Assembly (NCBI GenBank): GCA_016987375.1
Contig: PJRA01000272.1
Location: 117,379 to 181,378, forward strand
Origin: Brachionus koreanus
Taxonomy: Eukaryota > Rotifera > Eurotatoria > Ploima > Brachionidae
DNA: 64,000 nucleotides
Reading direction: 5' to 3'
In this document: piece by piece, positions 22,611-32,800 of the stretch
How positions within the stretch are numbered: position 1 is the stretch's first letter
How the letters are laid out: each line of letters starts with the position of its first letter
The notes under the pieces: generated by a model
The model's database searches: none
The model's input: the letters and a program-made list of their open reading frames with translations, nothing else
What the model was told of the DNA's origin: nothing
Position numbers and translations under genes: made by a program

Positions 22611-23391
22611 AATAGAAAAAGCGAAACATTCTAATAAAATTTTTTTGTACTCACTCATTTATTCCTAAAATTTAAAGAATTTAATAATTTCAAAATTTCA
22701 AAATTTCAAAATTCTGAAACCAATTCTTGGTTGCATACAAAGGTTTTCTACATCAAATTTCAGTGGCCAAAATTTTTCTAATCATCAGATATTTAAAAAT
22801 AAAAATTAATCGGTTTCTCATGACAAAGATACTAGCCTCTTGATTAACCTTGATAAAGTAAAAAATCTGATCGCTGTAAGTAGAATTTTTGTCCGTAATC
22901 TGGCTGCTTAGACGTCTTATTATCTAAGTTACTTAAAATTTAAGGAATTTATATTTTTTACGCCTATATTTTGAGATTAAATACAAAATATTTAAGCATT
23001 AATTTTTTTTCTCTAAATAATTTATGATTTAAAAAAATGAAAAATTTCAACTTAAAAAAATATTTGTCAAGCTTAATCTTAATATTTTTATATATAAATT
23101 TTCAGAAAAATTAATTTATTTATTTAAATAAACTTGATATATTTTAAAAAAAATAACAATTTTTTTTTTGAATTTAAATTTATCAAAACTTTGCACAAAT
23201 GAATAAATATTTAAAAATTCTTTTAATTAAAATTAAGAAACTCACGTCATTAAAAAAAATAAATATTGCTTGGGAATGATATTAAGAAAACAGAAAAATT
23301 TTTACATTTCAACACTTGACACTTAATCATTCTATATTTCATAAAGTTTCAGTATTAAAAAATTTTCTTTTTCTAAGTTTGAGGTTTCAAT
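22611..23391. other. Intergenic AT-rich region
   Basis: Simple A/T-rich sequence. Nothing coding or structured is seen before the hAT-type element. Confidence 0.4.
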
Positions 23392-24015
23392 TAGTGTTGG
23401 GAGCCGTACAAGCGGTCGCTGATTCGGCCAAAAATTTTTTCGGGCGCGATCAAGCCTGCCTAAACAGACGGTGATAAAGGCAGACGACCAATTTGGCGGT
23501 CAGATCGGCGATCAAAATTTTGGACCGCGATGTTGGCCGGCTAAATTATTAACGGACAGCCAACTTCGCGGTCACAAATGCTTAGACCAAAATTTCTCAA
23601 GAAGCTTCAAATTATTGAGATTTTTTTAATGAATTTTAACAAATTTTAGTCTAATTTCTCAAATCAAACAAAGATTTGTTGTTTCGTTCAAACAAAGTTA
23701 GAAATTTCATTTCTTTTAATTCGAGCTTTGCAAAAAAAAAACTTGTTTGATAATTTTAGACATTGTCAGCTAATTTGTGGTTTTATAAAAAACATTGAAT
23801 TGAGAATTTTTGGTCAAAAAATTTGACCGGCCAGCTTCGCGGTACGACCGCTGCCCGTCAAATATCTGATATTTGTCCGTACTTTTAGGCGCCCGTTTAT
23901 CATTTGGCCGGCCAACATCGCGGTCAAAAATTTTGATCGCCGATCTCACCGTCATATTGGCCGCTTAATTCTGGCCGCGTTCGGACCGGCCAGGCTTGGC
24001 CGCCACCCAACACTA
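23392..24015. mobile_element. hAT-type non-autonomous element (MITE) with 8-bp target duplication
   Basis: The termini are TAGTGTTGGG and CCCAACACTA, flanked by an exact 8-base direct repeat GTTTCAAT (23384-23391 and 24016-24023). The long arms (about 190 bases) are imperfect inverted copies and share a nearly identical core, GATCGGCGATCAAAATTTT followed by GACCGCGATGTTGGCCGG. It is strikingly GC-rich against its surroundings and dense in CGGTC/GGCCG motifs, like subterminal transposase-binding repeats. It has no transposase frame. An 8-bp duplication is the hallmark of the hAT superfamily. Relatives: 51125-51356 and 6931-6999. Confidence 0.85.
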
Positions 24016-24113
24016 GTTTCAATGAACCGAAAAAAAAGAACTCTTTTTAATTCATTTAAAATTTTTTTTTCTCGAAGATATTTAGCTATCTATAACAAAG
24101 TAATTCGATTCCT

Positions 24114-24195
24114 CTCTTTGTACCATTTACAGCTTTTGGAGCCAAAAAACTCACTACACCCTTCTTCAACTTGGCCTTGGATAATAAAATAATAT
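24114..24195 (-). pseudogene. Mariner transposase 3' remnant
   Basis: The stretch GCCAAAAAACTCACTACACC followed by CTTCTTCAACTTGG matches the 3' part of the mariner fossil at 47069-47660 (GCCAAAAAACTCACGACCTC). On the minus strand it corresponds to the SFLASKA ending of mariner transposase. Very short. Confidence 0.4.
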
Positions 24196-24633
24196 AAAGT
24201 CTTAGAATTACAAAATTGCTAGACATATTTCACGATCTGCAGCTGTTGTTGATAGACCTTTTTTCCAATTCATAACAGTGACAGTACCAAAATTAGAAAG
24301 TTTTCATTTTATACAACTTTTTTGAATTAGATAAACAAAGAATTAGACATATCATTTTGTAGAGAATTAAGTTATATTTGATATAACATATGATATTAAT
24401 TTTAGTATTCGAAATAAAATGATGCTAAAATCAAAAATTTTTAATAAAAATCAATCTTTCAAAAAATCCAAAATTTTAAGACTCAAAATAAGATTATAAA
24501 AAGTCTTCGTCTTTGCTTTATGTCAACTTTTTTATAGTTAAAAAATATCAACAAAATGGTGAAATTTTAAAATTTTGATTAAGTGAAGTAGACCTAAGAC
24601 TCTAAATTTTAATTTTAAATTTAAAAATTTTAG

Positions 24634-26637
24634 ATGATTTTATTTATATTTTTTATTATTTATTTAATTGGAATAAATTGTTTATCTTTTAAATATGCTA
24701 TTGTGTTAGAGCACAAAAATGTTAATGAAATCTTACTACAAAGCTATTCAAATATTTCACTCAAATTTGAAGGAAAAATTCACTCTCTTGATTTTGATAG
24801 TAAATACTTAATCGGTGGTTTTAAGAGTAACAATAATTATGTTTTTGCTTGGGATATTTCAAATAATAAAACATCACAAATTAAAATCGTTGATGGTAAA
24901 ACATCTGATTGCTCGAAATCAGTTGTATCAGTCAATAGAACACATTTTATAGCTGGATGCAAAGATACTATTTTATTATTTAATAAAAAAAATTTGGAAA
25001 ATTTTTCTGTTAAAAAATTTCCTTATGTTGAAAAGATTGAATCTTTAAAAGTCCTACAGCATAGTCAGAAAATATTGATAGCTTCTGGTAAAACTATTTT
25101 AATCTATGATTTTAATTGCTCTATTGTTTCAAATAATAATGTTATTCTGAATAAAGGAGTTATACATGATTTAGATGCATTTGATAAAAATTTTATAGTT
25201 TCCCAGTGTGATGATAATAAAATTTGTAAATTTAGGCTTGGCGATCAAGATAATTTGTTAAAATCAAAAGAGTATAAATTTAATGATAATTTTAAAGAAA
25301 TTAAATTGGTTCGAATAGTTAACGAATTTATAGTTGCGTATTCTGATGATCATTCTATTAAGTTATGGAATTTAAAGCATAATTCAACAATTATTTTAGA
25401 GTCGACAGGAAATTTTGCTGGTTTGGAAACATTTAGCTCATTCATAATAGGAACAATACATGAAAATAGAAATTTGAAATTCTGGAATGTCTCTAGTTTG
25501 AAATGCATTAAAACAATAAGTTATTCATCTAAAATCACAATTGTAAAAAATTTAAGTGGCTATTCTTTAAATTTTGAAAAAATGACAGTTACTTATGAAG
25601 AATTAAGATCGTCTAAGACGCTTAGCTTAAACAATGAGGCAACATTAACTTCAAACCAAAGCAATGGTCCTACAAGCTTAGCTGAATATTTCATAAATTA
25701 TAAATCAACAGAACATGGCAAAATTCAATCAAGCACTCAAGCTATTTCATCTACATTAACTTTCCATGACAAAAATAAAAATGAAGAAATTATTATAGAA
25801 AAAACGTTAGGAGTTTTTGATTTTGTCAGTTCAAGTTTATTTTATGATTCATCAAAAATATACAATTATTTAACAGAAAAAATTAGAACTAAAGATAGTC
25901 TATCGGAACTGTCCGAAAAAACAACATATCAAACCCGAGATGACTATAAAAGTTTTCCATTTTTCACAAGTTCTTCAAAAAATCAAAATATTGAAAAAAC
26001 TTCAATTGATGATACATCAACTTCATTATTTGAAAGTGATCTAGCAAAAAAAGGCACCAATTCTCCTTATTTTAAGATGTTTTCAACAAATAAAATTTAC
26101 ACTCATTCAGCAGATAAAGATTCCTTATTTAAAAAACAAACAACATATACAGCATCAATTGAAAAAGAAAAAAAAGATCAATTCAGCAATGTAAAACTGA
26201 ATGCACTTAATGAAATTTTCATATTTGAAGATTCAAATGAAAAAAAAATATTGAATTATTTGAATAAACAATATGACTTAAATCACTGTTTGAGTAATTG
26301 TTCCGGTAATGGATTGTGTAAAATTAGTCAAAAAATAAAATTTATTTGTGAATGCTTTGAAAATTATTCTGGCGATAACTGCCAAATAAATACTTTACCT
26401 TGTGCATCAAATCCTTGTTTGAACAATGGAAAATGTATTAATAATCACGATAACAAATCATTCACTTGTGAGTTCTTTTCTAAAAATAATCAGTCTAGTT
26501 TGTATTATGGGAAAAATTGCGAGAAAAAAATTGATGTTTGCTTTAATGAAACTTGTTCAAATCATGGTGTTTGCTATGATATAGACAATAAATCAAAATG
26601 CAAATGTTTTTCTCTTTTTTCTGGAGAGAAATGTTAA
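24634..26637 (+). CDS. Secreted or membrane protein, propeller-like repeats plus three EGF domains
   Basis: The 667-residue frame opens with a hydrophobic signal peptide (MILFIFFIIYLIGINC). Residues about 20-320 contain WD-like beta-propeller repeats (VFAWDISNN, SIKLWNLKHNS, NLKFWNVSSLKC). Residues 320-545 are a Ser/Thr-rich linker with potential glycosylation sites. Residues 553-667 hold three EGF domains with the CxNxGxC and CxCxxxxxGxxC pattern (CSGNGLC, CLNNGKC, CSNHGVC; final CKCFSLFSGEKC). The stop TAA follows the last EGF cysteine immediately. The same frame then continues open for 56 codons and encodes a transmembrane helix (see 26638-26808). Either the protein is secreted, or a nonsense mutation or sequence error truncates a type I membrane receptor. 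A gene identity is not recognised. Confidence 0.8.
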   Translation: MILFIFFIIYLIGINCLSFKYAIVLEHKNVNEILLQSYSNISLKFEGKIHSLDFDSKYLIGGFKSNNNYVFAWDISNNKTSQIKIVDGKTSDCSKSVVSVNRTHFIAGCKDTILLFNKKNLENFSVKKFPYVEKIESLKVLQHSQKILIASGKTILIYDFNCSIVSNNNVILNKGVIHDLDAFDKNFIVSQCDDNKICKFRLGDQDNLLKSKEYKFNDNFKEIKLVRIVNEFIVAYSDDHSIKLWNLKHNSTIILESTGNFAGLETFSSFIIGTIHENRNLKFWNVSSLKCIKTISYSSKITIVKNLSGYSLNFEKMTVTYEELRSSKTLSLNNEATLTSNQSNGPTSLAEYFINYKSTEHGKIQSSTQAISSTLTFHDKNKNEEIIIEKTLGVFDFVSSSLFYDSSKIYNYLTEKIRTKDSLSELSEKTTYQTRDDYKSFPFFTSSSKNQNIEKTSIDDTSTSLFESDLAKKGTNSPYFKMFSTNKIYTHSADKDSLFKKQTTYTASIEKEKKDQFSNVKLNALNEIFIFEDSNEKKILNYLNKQYDLNHCLSNCSGNGLCKISQKIKFICECFENYSGDNCQINTLPCASNPCLNNGKCINNHDNKSFTCEFFSKNNQSSLYYGKNCEKKIDVCFNETCSNHGVCYDIDNKSKCKCFSLFSGEKC

Positions 26638-26808
26638 ATTGAATTGAAAGAGTCAAAATCTAGAAAAAAAATTATTATGGTTTCGACAATTATTGCGATT
26701 TTTTGCATGATTTTACTTTATGTGTTATGTATACTGAATGATCTAACAAATATTTTTATTCCAAAACAAAAGAAAAATATTAAAATAAATATTAAATGCA
26801 TCAATTAA
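26638..26808 (+). other. In-frame transmembrane tail beyond the stop codon
   Basis: Directly after the TAA at 26635-26637, in the same frame, 56 codons encode a short charged spacer, a hydrophobic helix (IIMVSTIIAIFCMILLYVLC) and a basic tail (KQKKNIKINIK) before the next stop at 26806-26808. This is the standard juxtamembrane, helix and stop-transfer order of a type I membrane protein. Confidence 0.7.
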
Positions 26809-27254
26809 AAGATTAAATATTGATTTTTATCATGCTTGATTTAAAAGATTTTATTAAATATATTTTTTTAAATGAAGAATTTTCTAATTTCTTTTTTAAA
26901 CTTTTTGTTTTATTTCAAACTTTTTTATAAATTTTTTGTCTTTTTTGTACAAAAAACCTGTATGGGATACAATTTAAGAAAATATAGAATGGGTCCCTTA
27001 AAAAATTTCATTTATATACAATATTTTCAATATTTGAATGAAAAATTTAGCTATCAAAACAATTTGGTTCATTTAAGTAAAAATCAGAAAATTTTTTTCA
27101 AAAAAATAAAAAAATTAGTACAATGATTTTGTAAAAGACTCAGAATTGGCTCAAAATTTATTGTCAATGACATCATAAAAATATATTATGTATCTCCTAT
27201 CGACATTATGTACTTTATATTTTATTCTGTATAATTCACTTATAAAAGAATTTC

Positions 27255-27521
27255 TTTATGTATTCTTGTCCCTTTTCTATGCTAGCAGATAATGTGGAGG
27301 TGTTCATCTCCTTTTCCAGAACTTTTTTGAGAAACGGCTCCAATCTGACACAGAAATTACTGCATCGAGTTGATCATCTACACCGCAATTATTACCCAGT
27401 CAAAACCGGTCCCCCATTTTTTGATGAAAGCGATTTAAACATGCAGAGATTTCACTCTCAACGGGTTTTGAACCCACGATCCTGTGCTTGAATGACTGAC
27501 TCACAAACCGCTATATGGACT
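27255..27521 (-). mobile_element. tRNA-derived SINE
   Basis: Reading the minus strand from 27521, the head has a pol III A-box-like TAGCGGTTTGTGAG and a B box GGGTTCAAAACC (complement of 27461-27475), spaced as in a tRNA. It is followed by a body (GCAATTATTACCCAGTC on the plus strand) shared with copies at 51700-51925, 54098-54200 and 13640-13745. The overlapping plus-strand frame is not a gene. Confidence 0.7.
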
Positions 27522-27617
27522 TTTCCTTTATACATACTCAATGGTAAATTATTATAACTATTAAATAGTTTGAAAGATGAGGTATAAAGTATTGAGTTTT
27601 GTCAAATTAGGATTTAT

Positions 27618-27853
27618 TTAACACTCAAAGGCCTGAGGGATTTTTCGACTCATTTTATTTGACTCGTTTTTTACTTTTTTACATTGAAAATAAAATTATT
27701 TTGTAACAAAAATTAAGTAATTTTATAATATTTTTTTCATTTAAGATGTGATTGAAAAAAAATTATAAAAAATGATTAAGTTTATTGAATAAAAATCAAA
27801 TAAAGGAAGTAACAAAAGGGGTTCAAAAGACCCCTCCGGCCTTTGAGTGTTAA
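27618..27853. mobile_element. TTAA-type MITE (family A), complete
   Basis: It is flanked by TTAA at both ends, with inverted termini CACTCAAAGGCCTGAGGG and CCCTCCGGCCTTTGAGTG. 236 bases, no coding capacity. It serves as the reference copy for 422-571, 38527-38727 and 50976-51435. Confidence 0.75.
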
Positions 27854-28742
27854 TGGTTAGCCATCTTTTAACTAAATGTGATTAAAAAAGCGGCATGGAT
27901 CTGGTAAAGTAAAAAAAGTACTGCTTTTAAAATTAAATGGTTTCTAATAGTTTAAACTCAAAAACCAAAGTTACCTCGAAAAATAAAAAAAGGCGTTAAC
28001 AAACGCGCTTATTCGTAAAATAAAATGGGTTTAAATTCTTATTTTAACCAGTTTTTAGCGTTTTAGGGTTTGAGCGTTCTAAAAAAAGCGTTTTCATTCA
28101 ATTATTTTAAAGATGTGATTCCATTCAAATTTTTTATTTTGATAGGTAATTGGTGGGACAAGATTTTTTTTCAAGGGAATAAATTTTTTATTAATATTTA
28201 TAAGTTTAAATTGATCCAACAACAACCGCTAATCTTTATTTTTATCTATGTTTTTTCCTTTATTTTTGATTTTTATTCTTAACACATTTAAACAATTTTT
28301 GATCCTTTTTATTAATCGTTAGGCTAAAAAGTAGGACTTTGTTACATTCTGAGTAGCCTGAGGGTTTCCCTCAAATAAAAAAAATATAATAATGATAATA
28401 ATAATAATAATAAGTTAAAATTAATTTAAAAGAAGAATTCAATTTTGATATTTTGGAATTTAACTAAAAAAAATTAAAAAAATAATAAATTATAATTATA
28501 AACGCATAAAGTTTTAATTTTTTCTATTAATGAAATTAGTGGAATCTGCTAGAAGGGTTTATAGCCCATGGTCTTTTGAATTAAAAGCATCGATTATTTT
28601 TTTCCATAATAAATTTAATCTAAATTTATGGAAAAAAGTCAATTTTTTTATTTTTGTTCAAAAACCCTATTTTTATTTGGTCATAATCATTTGGAACTTC
28701 GGTTCTATTCCTTTAAAAATATTGAAATATACGCGATTAATT
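27854..28742. other. Intergenic AT-rich region with a retroelement-like 3' tail
   Basis: No gene is seen. Around 28340-28390 the text TAGCCTGAGGGTTTCCCTC followed by AAATAAAA and an (ATA)n tract looks like the 3' end of a non-LTR element. Confidence 0.4.
28388..28413. repeat. (ATA/AAT)n microsatellite
   Basis: Short trinucleotide tract, probably the tail of the retroelement end just before it. Confidence 0.7.
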
Positions 28743-29414
28743 NNNNNNNNNNNNNNNNNNNNNNNNNNNNNNNNNNNNNNNNNNNNNNNNNNNNNNNNNN
28801 NNNNNNNNNNNNNNNNNNNNNNNNNNNNNNNNNNNNNNNNNNNNNNNNNNNNNNNNNNNNNNNNNNNNNNNNNNNNNNNNNNNNNNNNNNNNNNNNNNNN
28901 NNNNNNNNNNNNNNNNNNNNNNNNNNNNNNNNNNNNNNNNNNNNNNNNNNNNNNNNNNNNNNNNNNNNNNNNNNNNNNNNNNNNNNNNNNNNNNNNNNNN
29001 NNNNNNNNNNNNNNNNNNNNNNNNNNNNNNNNNNNNNNNNNNNNNNNNNNNNNNNNNNNNNNNNNNNNNNNNNNNNNNNNNNNNNNNNNNNNNNNNNNNN
29101 NNNNNNNNNNNNNNNNNNNNNNNNNNNNNNNNNNNNNNNNNNNNNNNNNNNNNNNNNNNNNNNNNNNNNNNNNNNNNNNNNNNNNNNNNNNNNNNNNNNN
29201 NNNNNNNNNNNNNNNNNNNNNNNNNNNNNNNNNNNNNNNNNNNNNNNNNNNNNNNNNNNNNNNNNNNNNNNNNNNNNNNNNNNNNNNNNNNNNNNNNNNN
29301 NNNNNNNNNNNNNNNNNNNNNNNNNNNNNNNNNNNNNNNNNNNNNNNNNNNNNNNNNNNNNNNNNNNNNNNNNNNNNNNNNNNNNNNNNNNNNNNNNNNN
29401 NNNNNNNNNNNNNN
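28743..29414. other. Assembly gap (672 N)
   Basis: Run of N. The right flank is reverse-transcriptase sequence on the minus strand, so the gap probably lies within a retroelement copy. Frames drawn through it are meaningless. Confidence 0.95.
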
Positions 29415-29640
29415 TCGACCACTCAACCATCTTGTCAATATCATCTTGAATTAGCATTTGATCACCTGTATTTCTAATGACGCTAATCAATTTGCTGTCA
29501 TCCGCAAACAACTTGCAAAATCATTTATGAAGATCAGGAATAGTAACGGACCAAGTACTGAACCTTGTGGAACCCACTTAGCACATCAACCCAATCAGAT
29601 TCATACTGACCTATTACAACTCTCTGTTTCAATTCTTAAC
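29415..29640 (-). pseudogene. Non-LTR reverse transcriptase remnant
   Basis: On the minus strand the order is VPQGSVLGPLLFLIFIND (29525-29580), then after a one-base frame change FADDSKLISVI (around 29475-29510), then QDDIDKMVEWS up to the gap. These are the fingers/palm and catalytic FADD motifs of CR1/Jockey-type RTs. The frameshift just before FADD and a stop upstream indicate a dead copy, although sequencing error next to the gap is possible. Confidence 0.75.
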
Positions 29641-29895
29641 ATTTTATTCAAAATTTTTAAAGAAATATTTTAAACTTTAAAATTACTTAAAATAAACTAA
29701 TTTAGATTAAAATAAAAATTGTTTCTTTAATTTGTTCAAAATTTTATTCAAAATAAATAAATCTCATTTAACAAAGCGTTGGAAAAAAAATCTTAAGCAA
29801 TAAACTATAATAAGATAAATGAATAGTTTTCTAAAGCCTATTGGAGTTTTATTATAATACAAAATAATTAAGATAATAAAATAAAATAAAAAGGT

Positions 29896-32800
29896 TTAGT
29901 TTCCAAGTCCGGCGAGTATATTTGCACATGAATTCAATGTTTGTAGATAAAACCATCGTGTAAATGGATAGTTGATGTGAGGAACAGACTTTAATTTAAT
30001 CACGACCTATTAAAAAAAAATAATTAAAAAATTTTTCAGAAAAATTTATTATAAAAAAAACTACTTCTCCCAAAAATTTAGTGTCTGGTTTTTCAAAAAA
30101 ACCTCGTTCATCTTTTAGATTAACAACCAAAGTTCTGGTTAGTGCTTCTTGTTGAGTCATCGAATAGTCAAAAGTTTCTTGCCATTTTGGATTTATGCTA
30201 TTCTTTACAATTTTAGTTTTTCGCTTTAGCTTTTGCTTCTCATCTGGATGAAGATATACTCGAGCATACGGATCAATCATGCCTTTAGGATCAATATTTT
30301 TCAAACCTCTAGCCTCGTGAACAGTAATTGAGAGTCTATCTCTAATTTGATCATATTGAACAGTCAGTCTCACAACTCCGTATCCTTTATTTTCACCAAT
30401 TATCTCTGGTCTGATCTCATCTAGGGTCCTGCCGTCCGAATTTTGTCTTATCATGCTCAATTCACTGCTTGGTCCCACATTTGGCTTAGGGTCAACTCTG
30501 ACTGGAGTACTAACATCTGTGTGAATCATTTCGGAAACCATTCTTTTCAAATTGGACAAATTTTGAGTGTCCGATACAGCGACATTTGAAGTAAAAGATG
30601 AAGTTGATGATGATGATGAATTATAGCCTTCTATTTTTTGTATATCAGTTACAATCTCTTTGACATTAGTCATGTTTTCAGGATCAGGTAAATTTCTATC
30701 GGGTGGAACATAGCCCTCAATTCTTTGAATATCTTTGATCACTTTTTTGACATTTGTCATGTTCTCTGGATCAGGAAAAGAATATTCCATTTTAGGACTA
30801 TCAAATATTGGCTTGTCATAAACAAATTTGTCCTTATCTGTTTGAATGGCATCGCCCATTAAATGTTTTAGATTTGATGCTTCATTATTGTTAAAGTTGG
30901 ACGAAGAAGCAGTGATTGTTGAGTGATAATTTTGTTTGTGTATAACTGTTTCCGAATAAGAATTGTAGTTTTGAATTGCATGTGACCAATTTAGATTGTC
31001 TTTTGAATTTGAGTGTAGAATTGTTGAAGTGCCACGTGTTCCCGAAGCTTTATTTGCTTCGAAAAAAATATCTTTTAAATTTGGATCTTTTAAATTAGCA
31101 TCGTCGATTTCAAGTGAATCATCTTGATTGCTCACAAAACTCCAGTCAGATCTGTTCATTGTGGCCAGTGCAGCTTCATAGAAAATGTCTCTCAAATTTT
31201 CGTTAGAAACACTCGCTTCCGATCGGCTCATATCGGCCAGACGTGCTTCTTGGAATACGTCTTTCAAATTTTCATCATTTGTTTCGTAATATTGAACAGG
31301 TATGTAGTGACCAGTGTGACTTTCTTCATGTCCTTTGGCTTCCTGGATTATTTTGCCTAAATTTGACAAATTGCTACTCGGAATTATTTTAATCTCGTGA
31401 GTTTCGTTAAAAGAATCGTTTAAATTGACAGGTATTTCTTTAACGTCATGAAAATCTTTAGTTGCCGAACTAATGATTATAGAAGAAGAAGACTGGGTGG
31501 CTGTGTTTGTGCTACTTGATCCTGTATTTGTGTTGTCATTGCGAATTTTGTTTAAAATATTCACTAAATGTTCTTCCACTGAGTTTTCTTGTAGATTTTC
31601 TTGACGAATTTTAGTCAAGTTTTGTTTCATGCGCTCCTCTTCCAACAGCCGTTCTCGATCTATTTCTCTTTGTCTGACCAGCTCTCGTTGTCTTTCAAAT
31701 TTAATTTCGTTTTGCCTCTCTATTTCTCTAAGTCTTTGCAATTCTTTTTGTAGTTCAAGCTCTCTCTGACGTTCTTGTTCTAGCTTTACTAATTCCCGCT
31801 GTTCTAGTTCTCTTTGGCGCTCTTGATTTTCTAGTTCTTGTCTTTCTAGCTCTCGCTGTTTTGACCATTCGATTTCTCTATCACGTTCTCTTTCTCTTTC
31901 CAACTCAAGCTCTCTTTCGCGTTCTATGCGCTGTCTTTCCTCCGCTTCAAAGCGATCTCTGCTAAGAAATCCTACTTCATGAGTATTGTTATTCAAAAAC
32001 TCATAAGAATTGCCTAAATGATCTTGGTAGTTTTGATTTTCCTGCAAATTTATATTTCCATATGAGTATTTTTCGTGGCTTTTGCTTTCGTGATAATATT
32101 CGGAATATTCGTGAGACTTTAAAAAAATTTATGAGTAAATAAAATAAATATTTTTGAGTGTTTGGTCAAAAAATCAGCCTAAAGAAGATTTTTATTTTAA
32201 ATTTTCTTTTTTTTTCTAATAGAATTTTATTTTGTTTAATTGAAAAAAGTAATATCAATTAAAAAGTTAGTTGGATCGCAAATCAAATAAAGTAATTTAA
32301 ATATTTATATATTTTTTAATTAAATTGATTTTTAGAAGTTAGTTTTAACACATATTTTATTTATTCATAAATTAAAATTTTTAATATTTAATTAGAATTT
32401 AAAATTTTTCCTTCCTATTAACTTTAATTAAACATTGTTTTCAATTTTGATGATTTTTAAATATTATTAAAAAAATATACCCTAAAAACGAAGCTTTAGA
32501 TTCATTACCATTAAATTAATATCTATTTAAGAAAAAATAAATACAAATATTTTTATAAAATTTTTATAATGTCCTCTAAAATTAAGACAATTTTCAAAAT
32601 TGAAATTAAATTTTAAAACTAATTTTTTAATGTAATTTTATGGTAAACATCCTTGTAAGTGGCAATAAATCTTTATATTATTGTCACTGAATCTATTTGT
32701 ATTTTTATCGTAAAAACTGTCTAAATAAAATATTTTTGATTTTTGAGTATTTTTGAGTTTTGAATTTTAAAATCCAAAAGTTTTTTTTGCTATATTTAAA

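Noticed and set aside
23770..23955. 61-codon frame inside the GC-rich island
   Set aside because: It lies within the inverted arm of the hAT-type MITE; frame is a by-product of GC-rich repeats.
26872..27126. 84-codon plus-strand frame after the EGF gene
   Set aside because: Phe/Lys/Ile low complexity typical of A/T-rich DNA; no start context or homology.
28530..29511. Several long frames on both strands
   Set aside because: They run through the 672-N gap. Only the RT remnant at the right side has supported content.
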